From Bolinopsis microptera (lineage: Eukaryota; Ctenophora; Tentaculata; Lobata; Bolinopsidae): a stretch of 64,000 nt of DNA. The stretch lies in assembly GCF_026151205.1 (NCBI RefSeq), contig NC_087073.1:12369578-12433577 (forward strand), read 5' to 3'. The notes under the pieces were generated by a model, which was given only the letters and a program-made list of their open reading frames with translations, was not told the DNA's origin and did not search any database. Of this stretch, positions 22,901-34,900 are shown one piece after another. How positions within the stretch are numbered: the stretch's first letter is position 1; every line of letters starts with the position of its first letter. The position numbers and the translations under genes were made by a program.

Positions 22901-25900
22901 AGTGATCGTAGGATATCAGGTTGACAGTTGGTCGGCGGTCCCGTCTAGGACTAGAGGCTTGCGAGAGAGCTTCGTTGAGTTGGCGTAGTCTACGTATGTA
23001 CTTTTGAACGGAGAACCTCTGAAATAATGAAAATTAACTTTAAATATTTCAAAAAATTGTTATTTAGCAAATAATTCCTTGTCAATACTTACGAAAATGT
23101 TTCTTTACGCCAAGTTCCAAGGCAAAAACAATAACAACACAAAAATGGCGAATCTAGCAAGTTAGAAACGAGGGGCTTATCTCCTTTTCCTTTGCGGTAT
23201 GGCCACGGTCCATTCTCCATTCGCTACAGATTTCCCTGCAGCATAGTCGGGACGCAACCCCAGGCATATGCACGCGTGTTATTTTCGCAGCTCTAATGAG
23301 AGCCACTACCATTCACACCATGGTTTGGTGAGTGACGGTTGCCTTTGTTTTGAGATCCTGGCCCAACTCGTATTCAAACTCGTATCCTCAGAGCCAGTAG
23401 ACAGGCGAATTAACCAACTACGCCAAGCACATGTGATCCGCGGAAAAGATGACCAGCTTGCAAATATCAATTATACAACTAATAAGTTTTAAATACCTTA
23501 TCTACACTGTACATCATAAAGTTTACACTTCTGTCGTCAAAATCAAAATAGGCAACATCCTCGTCATCATATTCTTCTTGAGTTACTAGTAAATGCTCCG
23601 ATAATCTTATCTGAAGTTTATTAACTTGATTTAGATTTTTAAGCGAAGATAATTGACAATAAAATGTCTACGTTATTTTAAGGTAAGGGTTTATTGAAAT
23701 AAACGATTTAGCGTATGAATTTTTTAAAGAGAAACGAATTCTGCTTTTCTCACCTTTTCTAATTTATCTGCTTCTTTGGATAAATAAAATACGTATTCCA
23801 ACTCTTGTTCCCCCTTCTCCAGGGCAACAATCTTTTTACGTATATCATTATCAGAGCCGTACCAAAGACGATTCATCATATAGTGGATGGAGCCAATGTC
23901 GCTGTTTCCTGATGTTGAACGTTTAAAGGATATTGACGAGATTTGATTTGTAAACACGAGTCGATATTGGAGTTAATTGTAAACATTTTGAATGCCCAAG
24001 TCTGAATTTAAAAAACGTAAGCAATGAAAAACCTGGAACTTGAAAACGAAGGTCTTCCTCTTCGTGCTCAACGTCGGCTTTTAACATTTCAAGGAGTGGT
24101 TTATATAGCTTTAAAGTCCTGTCGAGGATAATGTGAGAATCATATTTCCGTATCTAAGTGCAAATGTTTTGGATAGCTGATAGCATTGTATTTGTTGATA
24201 AGCTATCTGTCAAGGCGGGAGTACTTTTTAGCGGAACTAATGTTGGAGCAATTCACTAACCTTAATATTATGACAACTAGATAACTTATAAATAAATGAT
24301 ATTATAAAAGATGTTGCAGATAAAAATGAAATAATAAATACTTACGCTGCAATATCGGATATATTTGTTGTATAATTATAAAGAGTGTTCATGTAATCAA
24401 TTTTATCAACCATGTCGGCCAGATCTTCGGTGACGCAGTCGGGAACTTTAAGATTGGGCTTGCTGATCATAATATTGACAGCTATACTTTCCACATCTTC
24501 AAACACTGAAAATTAAGAGTTTGTAAGGATCCCCATGGTATTGTCATAGCAATAAACAAGAGTGAAACGTTCGCGGTTAAAGTCGAATGTTCGCGGATTT
24601 CACTAGTAATTCAGCAAACATTTCGCTTATTTTTGCGGAGGAAAAACTTGCATTAATTGAATAGTTACCTAGCGAATATCCACTGTCCTCCAGAACAACT
24701 CCAGGCTGAGGGTAAACTCTCGTTCCGCTTGTTACAACCACATATGAGATAAACACAATTGCAATCGGCCATGGAAAAAGCTTGGTCGCCATTTTCTGAG
24801 AGCGTTAAATTATGGAAAGGTACCAAAATAAGTAATAACAGCGTGTGCAACAAACTCTTCGATTGGTGAGACAAGCGATACTTGGTGAGAAAACCGATAC
24901 TTTGTTGGACAAGCGAACTTCGGATATTTTGGTACACGCCAGCCGCAAACAAACAAACAAATTGCAAAAAACGGGTTGCAATAACCGAGAACTGAAGATT
25001 CCTCTACTAATGAGGCTGTATCACACTTATAACCATGTACCAAGACAACAAACAGGATATAAATGAGCTGGCCAGACTGCTGACCGGTGGTAGTCCTTTC
25101 ATCCACGGAACACTTCATCACTGACATTTGAGAATTGCCTCGTAGCGTGAGTCTACAAGTTTAATTAAAATAATACCCAAGGAAACTGAGGTGACAAAAT
25201 AGGTTATAAATAGAAGCTTTAAAATGTCCTGTTTCGCACCTCCTTAAGATAACACGGTTAATAACCGGTAAATGACCCTCAAAGTAAATCCAATTTTTAA
25301 CACTTGAAAGTGAAATTGAGATGGTTTCATATTTCCTAAATATTACGATTAGTATTTCTTTTCATGCTGCACTTTAAAGTGGTAGTTAGGAAGCATCCCA
25401 TTTCATATAGACTGGCAACTGATAAGCTCTTATCACATTATACAAATTTTCAAGCTGCAGTTAAAATCTGGCATATTCAAATTATTCATAGGCGCAACAA
25501 ATATTGCATACATAATTTACATGGGTATACCACTCTGTTAAAGGGGGTTAACCATCAGATCATATAATTGTGGTTGAACACACTTACACCGCAATTCCAG
25601 TCGCAAGCCTGGGACCACTACTAGCATAGTCACAACATCTACAAAGCTGCCATATAGCCTGACTGACAATTTTCTCGACTGACTGACAATGTTTCTTCTT
25701 TTTCCCCATTTAGAATACAAAGATTAGTACATTTTAGCTTATGATTAATATTATATTTTTACCTATAGTTTACCTAGATTACAGTATATAAAAGATGGAG
25801 GAGAGATGACTTAATGTTATTTTCAATAATTAGGGAAATTATGTTCTGTCCCCTAAAGCCTGTCGTACAGTTATGTTCGCCAAAAGCTTTCTTTCCGGCC

Positions 25901-28900
25901 ACAAAATATAAAACTACCAAACTGAGTATACAACATTTGTATCGCTAGTGGGAACTTTGGCTATAATGCCAGTATTTCTGAAATGTGATATAATGAGCAA
26001 CCCATACAATCACTTCTTAATCTTGGCAAATGCGGTCATATAACGATTGTACATTAGTAAGATATCAGATATTACCTATACTACGTTATACATTTATTGT
26101 TCCTCGATCCTAGTATTGCATATTTTTAATTAGATAGATTTCGTTGTTTTTGAGGGAAATATGTAAAATCGACCGCAATTGCTTCAAGCCATCAAATATG
26201 GGTAAGTACTATTTAATTTGATTTTGAGAATATTTTTAATCAATTATTTCGAAAATGTGCAAAACTTTGCCTGTGGTCGGGCAGTCATCAATTCATTTCT
26301 CTTTAGCCTCATTACTGTAAAGTGAGTAGTACCATGAGAAAGCAACGAAATGTTAAGTACTAAATATTTGAAAAACTTCTTAAGTCATAGTCATACCTTG
26401 TACAGTACACACTTATTACTGTTTCAGAAGTGTCTTATCGGAAAAGAAGAAGCTACTGGAGTTTGCAGCTACAGCAAGGAAACAAACCTTTTTCAAATAA
26501 TCATGAACCCAGAAACTCTTACCGAGGAAACAAACATGCTCGATGTCACAAAGTCGCCAGTAGCATCTAGTGCAGCATCAGCTCCAAAAGCGCCACCGGC
26601 TCCAAAAGCACCATCGGCTCCAAAAGCACCACCAGTTCCTAATGCAGAACTAGTAGAACCTGATGCACCGCCAGCTCCATTTTCACCTCCAGTCTCTAAA
26701 GCACCTCCTGCTCCAAAGGCACCACTGGCTCCAAATGCACCACCAGCTCCAAAATCACCTAGTGCACCACCGGCTCTCAAAGCACCTCTAGCCCTTACTT
26801 CACCATCAGCTGCATATATGGCATATTCTCTTCTACCGTCTGACGAAATGACTTTGGTCGATTCACGAAATAAAATGCCAAAGCTTTCAAAAATTCATTG
26901 GAGCAAACTTTCGAAAGATATGAATGCCAAATGCATGATTAATCAAAGATTTAAGAGATTTCCGAAAGGAGTTATGGAGGTTCACCAGACATTTTGGACA
27001 ACTCTGCCACAAATTGAAATAGAGCAGCACGAAAGTTTTCTCATGACAAGATTTGCTCAAAAAGCTTCGACAAAACCCGCTCAAAAATTTCCCGACAAAG
27101 AAATTGATCACAATAAAAGCATAAAAATATTGAATGGAGACGACCAAAAATCCATAGGCATAATGAGAAAGAAGATGGATAACATCACATCAGAAAAGAT
27201 ACAAGAGTGGATGTCCAAGTTTCCTCTCAAAAATTTTGTCAAGAAAATGGGAAACCAGCTCGAATTTCTTGTAGAGATGGTTAAAATTTCTGAAAGTGAC
27301 AAGAAGGGTAGAAATTATATGCCACAGCTACTGGACAAACAACTTGACTCTTCTAAATTGAGTTCTGAGGAAGATAGGTATTTGTATCAGCTATACCAGA
27401 TACCAAACTTTACCACATACATGCAGATCGTCAGTATGCATCAAGATCTCGTAGTTGAAAAGGAGGAGAAATATCTGGATTACCTCAAAAATGTGGTTAC
27501 GGCATGTGCAGAAATAAGAACATCTCGATCTTTAAAAGAGCTCATATCATGCATCGTGCAAGTAGGAAAGTTCCTTAATTCAGAGACAGATTTCCCAGGC
27601 TTTGACATGAGCCAAACTCCTCTAGAATACATAACAAACTTTAAGGACAAAACTGAAGAATCTACATCGATTGGACTTCATTCTCTTAACATACTTCAGA
27701 AGGCAGATCCGAGCAAAAACTATGAAAAATTACTCAACTCAGAGATGAAAACAGTATTTGATTTAGGGAAACCGAATGCATTAAAAGCAGATTATGTCTA
27801 TAACGATCTGATAAAGTGGGATGGGCAAGTAAAAAAGATTGTTGATATTATACAGAACATACAGTCTAACAGTGATACAGCTATATCAATAGCAGTCCTA
27901 AACTGTGCCATTGATGTCATCGCTCAAAAACGTAGCACCATCCAAATGATTTCCGAGAAAGTTGCAAATGTGTTCTTTGAGACCATGATTTATATGGGTC
28001 TTAATCCAGTGAGTTATGAAAAGGGCCAAGAAAAGCCAAAGTTGCCCTCAACTTCCCTTTTTTCGCCCATCAGTATATTCATAGAGTACCTACTTAAAGA
28101 TAAAGAACTTCAAGACAATAAGCTTAAGAAGAAAGCTGTGCGTCGGGGAAGTTTAAAGATAAATTCGAAGAATTACACTGCAAAAAACATTAAAAAGGGA
28201 AGAAAACCGTCATCAGTTGGCAAGAAAGAGATTCGATCTAAAACTGTGAGCAGATCTGAGGAGCCTGGTGTGTTAGATGAGATTGTTGCTTTTCAAATGA
28301 ATATGTTACGTCACGACTATGTCAGAAGGGACCTGTGTCCATCAAAAGATTTTAGTTATCCGATCAATAAACGACGCCGATCCAGGTTACGTTTTAAATA
28401 GTTCAGAAATCTGATTCTGGTCATGGTGCTAAAAAAGTAGCAACATACCATAGCCTTACTTCCAACGATTCACAATCAGCTTCAACTTAAGAACTACTAA
28501 ATTTTAAAGTTTTCTTTCAAATATCATATTTGCAATTAAGTCTGCATTTTCAGTCAAACAAAAATTTGATTTTCAAGAAAATATCTGATAGCAGATTATT
28601 ACTCAGTCAGACAAACATTTTGTTTTAGGGAACCAATAATGTTGTGACGATTTAAAAAACGTTTATTATTATAAATTGTTAATAATATCGTTCTTTGTAC
28701 ATCATGGATTGTTAAATTAGTCAATAACTGGCCACCGCCGAGGTGATATAATTTGAAATATATGTATATGCTGGGGTGGGTTCTATCAGTGTTTGATCCT
28801 CGCATTCAATCATTAAAAGCGATTATTAAGCCGGTAAACAATAACCATTAATCATAAATATAGTGGTAACTATTGGTAACTAGTGGTAACTAGTGGTCCT

Positions 28901-31900
28901 TCCTTATTTCTATATTCTGGGTTCTCACCAAACTCCTTGCCCTCATCATTGCCAAGCTTACCTAAGATTTTCCTCCTTAGTCTAACCCAAACCGTGTATG
29001 TTTCAAACGAGGGCATGTAACTAATACTAGACATACCATCTAGTAAACAATTTCCCCAAACGCCTACAATAGGTATAGGTAATAGTCATTAGTTGCTTCT
29101 TGGTAATGATCATAGTTTGTAGTCATTAGTTGCTTACTGCTAGCTTCTTTTCTAGACACAGTCGTATAGTCTAGACACATACTGCCAATATTTTACAAGA
29201 TCCTGGTGAATTTAGACGTGGAGAAGGTTTGTTCAGCCGGGTAGTTGTTCAGACTGTCTAGGGTAACCCAGTCCCTGAACATTTCTCCTCTATTATTCGA
29301 GTGAATCACACAGAGGAACTCCTGTGGCTGTCACCTCTCTCTCTCTCTCCAGTGCGTACTATCATCGGCTAACTCTTCCACATCATGAAGTATAATCTCC
29401 TCCTTTCTTGACTGTCTTTCAACCTGCCAGTTGTGAGTAGTAATTTTTAGGAAAAGGAGTTTCATCACCTAAGTACCTAACTTATTCTGGAAGAATCGTC
29501 CATCATACAAATTTAAATACGTAACGAGTCCATTATAGTTGATATAATGAAGTTCAGTTGTGTACCTGAAAGTCAGTGATGAAGGTTTCGGATGTCAATG
29601 GTAGATGTTTAGGAGTTCACACAGGTCGGTCTGTGACCACTTGCACTGCGGATAGAAATAATTGTGATATGTGACTGTATACAGCAAACATTTATACTGT
29701 GCAAAGATAAGCAAACTACGAAATTAAATTAAAAGTCGTCTTATTTCACTAAAATTGTTAAGATATACTCATCTCATTCCTCTAAAACGGTTCCTCCGCT
29801 TTTTTGCAGCTCTTTCTCAGTCCTCTTGGTAACCTTGGTAACCTCTTCGGTTCTCAACAAATTTGATATCTTTTGTTAAGGCTTTTTCATCAAACGGTCT
29901 ACAATTTTGACCTTTACTGTAAAATCTGACACCAGATTTAAATAAATTAAATGAAAGAAAATTGTTTGCATAATTAATACAAACTGGGTCCCTCATCAAA
30001 CCATAATTATTTGTTCCCAACCCCATCCCGAGATCTAGAAACTAGTACCTGTAATAAAGCCACCAAGATGGTGAAATCAGCACATTTCAACCTCATTTCA
30101 CTGGAATTTCCTCCACTACTATACTCACGAATTCCAACCACCTTACCTGGATCAAATACACAATCCTCCACCCTGACCGCTATACCAGTAGTTGTATAGA
30201 AAGTAGGACAAGTCGAGCAAGATAGATAGATATATATCCCAGTACCCTCTGGACTGTAGGTACCTTTACCGCAGAGCTGACAGCCAGTGGTACTCTCCAG
30301 GTAGTACCCTCCGCTAGTGGTAACTAGTGGCAACTAGTGGTAACTAGTGGTAACTAGTGGTAACTAGTGGCAACTAGTGGTACCCTCCAGGTAGTACCCT
30401 CCGGTACACGACTCTGGTGGGAGTTTAACTGTTATAGTTGTGGTAACTAGTGGTAACTAGTGGTAACTAGTGGTAACTAGTGGTAACTAGTGGTAACTAG
30501 TGGTAACTAGTGGTAACTAGTGGTAACTAGTGGTAACTAGTGGTAACTAGTGGTAACTAGTGGCAACTAGTGGTAACTAGTGGCAACTAGTGGTAACTAG
30601 TGGCAACTAGTGGTAACTAGTGGTAACTAGTGGTAACTAGTGGCAACTAGTGGTAACTAGTGGTAACTAGTGGTAACTAGTGGTAACTAGTGGCAACTAG
30701 TGGTAACTAGTGGTAACTAGTGGCAACTAGTGGTACCCTCCAGGTAGTACCCTCCGGTACACGACTCTGGTGGGAGTTTAACTGTTATAGTTGTGGTAAC
30801 TAGTGGTAACTAGTGGTAACTAGTGGTAACTAGTGGTAACTAGTGGTAACCCGCTACACGACTCTAGGGGGAGTTTAACTGTTATCTACCTGTTAACTTG
30901 GTATTGGATAACGGGTAATTTAATGGATATAGTACACCAAATTAGTACAACCTATGTGTACAATGATGATACAGTCACAGAGAAGAAGCTTTCTTACTGT
31001 TCGGTCATATTAATCTTACCCCAAATGCAATCTTCCTCTGTTCCTCCTTGTCCCTCTAGCACTGTTTTTCCGTTTGGGCAGCTGGCACAGGAAGTGACAG
31101 CCACTCCGGGGCTGTATGTTCCCTTTTTACAGGGTGAGCATGTAGCGCATTTACTTGCGTCCGCGTAGTGCCCCAAATCACACGACACTGGGTGTAAAAG
31201 TTTAAATATCAAGATTTTTATATAATAAGTTTTCTGAATAGATGGAGGAAATTACAGATTAATGGTAATACCTGATATTTACTTTTTTATTCATTAGATC
31301 TATTCAACCTACGTCCTCGGTCCTACAATCGATATTTTGAAACGTTAGTACATCCTATCAGGATTATAAATCTTACTAGAAGTACAGTGATCCTCTGACA
31401 GTCCATTCCCTTCCTCGACTGTGTACCCGTTGGGACAGCAAGTACACGACGAAGCTACTCCTCCTAGACTGTAGGTCCCTTCCTGGCAGGATGTGCAGCC
31501 CCCCTTCTCCAAGTCCGCGTATTCACCTGCCGCGCACTTTCCTGGATAACAAGTGTTTTTTAATCAAATGGGAATATTGTTTTAAAGAATTTTTTCTAAA
31601 AATGTGCATTCCTCATGGACAGGACAACCCAAACAGCAAACTGCAGTCGAATTCGACAGTCAAAGCGAATCATTCTCGAATCATGAGCAAAATCAAGGAG
31701 TTAATTATTTAGGGCATGTACTTCTTTGAACTTCTTACCGTTGTATTTGAAGTATTCCTCCGCTCCGACCGGTAGTCCTGTTTGCTCGATGAATGCTATG
31801 AAATGAAAATCAGCACTGAAAAAGGCAGGACAAAGATTTGAATTCATCCCTGGGAAATCATCTGGTACACGATAAGTGGAGATCAAAATGTCGTTGCACC

Positions 31901-34900
31901 TCACATTTAGGCCCCCGAGGCCTATTCCCTGGTTGCTTGGCAACCTTTCAAAGGACCAGCGTTTATGCCGAGTTGTTGGAATCAAATTCTTTCCAGTGTC
32001 CTTAAATTCGGATTCCAATTCACAGGGAAATATTTGCTTGAAATATACTGGCTCAGCAATATCGGCATAGTATCTAAAATGGATATTCCCGAGGCTGTTC
32101 TTATCTTTGTCCATGAACTTGATCCATGTTTGGCCATTAGGCTGGGATGTCCGGACCTCTAATGGAGCTGCTGCCCAGGAAAAGAGGTATTCTTTCTCAT
32201 GTTCTACCGCTCGCCAATCTGCTGATGATCAAAATATTCAAACCAGGATTTAGAATGCTCTCATCGTTAAATGTGAGATGTGATGGCATTCTTTTTAAAC
32301 GTCATTTGATTTTGAGCAACTTTAACTGTTGCAAAGTTATATGTGTAGAAAATAGAAAAAATCAAACTTATCTCACCATGTTGCCGGAAGGATTCACTGG
32401 CTGTGTCCTGAATTGAAAACTCAATGATCCGCACATCTCCTTCCAGAAAAGCGTTGCATTTGGTTTCATCTGGGGCTAACGCTGGGATGGAAGTCATTTC
32501 TATGATGATCTCTTCATTAAACTCAACAGTGAGACCTCCTTTTACCTTGCTGATTACAATTCTGTTCTTTATAAGTGATGTCCCCCCATACGGTTTAGTT
32601 GGTATTCCGTAAGCCATGCAATTCGATATCTGGTAGAGCGTGGGCGATGATGGACCATTATAGATCTGAAACATGTCAGCTAGAATGGCTCCATCTTTGT
32701 CCTTGAAGAAGATTTTTTCTGCTGCGTTAGATATGGGCTCCATGGCAACATTTTCTATTTCAAGGGGTCGTGCTGCCAATACGAATGGAATATCCTTGCC
32801 TTTTTCTATTGTCGTCCATTCTGAAAGGTATTGATGTTATCCTCTTGAAACGTTGCAGCCTTGCAGGCGAACACTTTTTAATTCTTATTCCTTAAACTAC
32901 GTTTAACTACCACCTGAAACACGCGTTTAAAAAACACTCACTTGTTTTTGATTTAAAATAATGATTATATATTCTATAGAACTTACCTTTTTGAGCATAG
33001 TTCCCTCCGATTGTAGCAAGTAGTATGCTAATGCAAAGCAACTGCATCACCAACAGCAGCCCTCTAGTATCACATTCACATGTTAAAAACGGCAGCCTCT
33101 GGAGTCTGGAGCAATCTGTGCGTATTTCGGGAAATGCCAATTTTACATCACTTCCTAGAATTTTCATGGCGCAAAACAAAGAAGTCAACTCTGAGAAATG
33201 AGGAGAGAAACTCGATGGGGCTGTCGTAGTCTTAGCAGATCTTAATCTTAGGGTAATTATATACAGTGTCAACTATGATCATTGGTCGCGACTCGTCCTC
33301 TCCCAGAATATAGACCTCAGACCTCAGACGACACAAGTCCACATCGTCTGCTTTAAATAAAGCCGAAAGATCCCAGAGGGCTTTATTCGAGGAAATGACT
33401 GGTAAAATCATTCGCGCACATAGTGATATTCCTGCCGAAATTCGCATCAAGGATTTCGAGCAGAATGCTGTAGACTAACGAGTATAAATCTAGCACACGT
33501 AGTTTCCTACCAAAGCAGCTAGAGAGTTGACCTCGAAGTCAACTGTTAACTCAAAATCCCACATCATTCGTCTTAAATCCCATTTTACGAGTAAGACAAC
33601 CGAACGACATTCTCACTTAAAACTAACGATCTGTGGTAGATCTAGATCTAGAAGGTTAAGGAAGGTTTGGCTGGGTAGCTTTAACAGGTGTATCATCAGT
33701 AATGGTATTGTCCCGGACTTGATCTCAGGACTCAGACTCTTGCTCGGATGACGTGTCAACACATTAAAGATCTTTAAATATTAGCTTTAAGAAATTTAGC
33801 GCTTTATCTGATATATGTAATGAAACAAATTTTGTCCTTGCGAAGGTACAAAACGAATCGCTGTGATCGAAATCTACATGGCTGTTAATTAATGATAGAA
33901 ACCAATAATAGAGCTGATAAGTCACCGAGCGGAGTACTTATTCCATCGCTTAATTACCACTAAGAGAGATTTTCGAGGATGACCGCACCAAGACTTGAGG
34001 TCCGGGAGATCTTTAACGAGTTAATTGTATAGAAAATAGCGGATACAGGTTAGTATAGATGCAACAAAGGTGACTTGCCTGTAACATTTCGTATACATCA
34101 TGTAATCATGTATGTAAGTAAACCATAGGTATCGTCGGCGTTTTATAGAAATGATTCAACCCGATACAATTCAGAAATTCTATGGAAATTAATTAACTTT
34201 AGATAAGCCCTTTTTAACAAAGAATGTGTTTTTATGTGTTTAAGTACATTAATTTCAGCACTCGATAAGTCCAAAACGGCCGTAAATTTCTGAATACCTT
34301 CTAGTTAATGCCTGACAAGTTTCATTGGGGCCCATCAAAATTGTAGGAGGAATCCGGAAATTAAGTTGACAAAATGGTCATTTTCCATTTTTTTAAATTT
34401 GCACTTGCAACCTTTTTGATTACCACAACCAGTTTAGATTCTAGAATGGATCCTAAAAATATTCTTAACCCAGTCTACACATCTTTAAAACAGAATTATA
34501 AATGCACCAACATGAAGCTATTTATTTTTATAAAGTTCTCACTCCCTCTTTCTCCCAGGCAAGAAGTTGGACGTACAATGGAGGTTTTCTCTGCAGTACA
34601 CCTCGTCTCTGTACGAAGGATACCTTCCGTACCATCTGACCCTGGAGAGTGAGACACATCAGGATCTGATAGAGAACGTGAACACTCGCTACTCAAATAA
34701 AGGAGCTAGACTCCGAGTTCTCGAAGGGATTCTCAGCAACTTCGACTGGGATTATCTTATTAAAATAGGTGATGATACTCTGATCGATCCTGTAAGGATT
34801 TTAAACTATTTAGGGGATTCTGGATCACACTATTACGGAGGATTGGTAGGGATACACCAGGCTAGCGTTCCATACACTTTAGAAAGTTTATCTATTTATA

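Noticed and set aside
23330-23440. Functional tRNA gene
   Set aside because: A and B boxes are present but no acceptor stem or anticodon arm can be drawn; it fits a SINE better.
26493-26780. Reverse-strand ORF rich in Gly/Ala (AGGAFGAGG)
   Set aside because: It is the antisense shadow of the Ala/Pro repeats in formin-like copy A; the same occurs at 53877-54251 for copy B.
34374-34652. Separate small secreted protein starting MVIFHFF
   Set aside because: It overlaps GT31 exon 3 in another frame, has no splice donor in a matching phase, and the exon 3 frame carries clear glycosyltransferase motifs.
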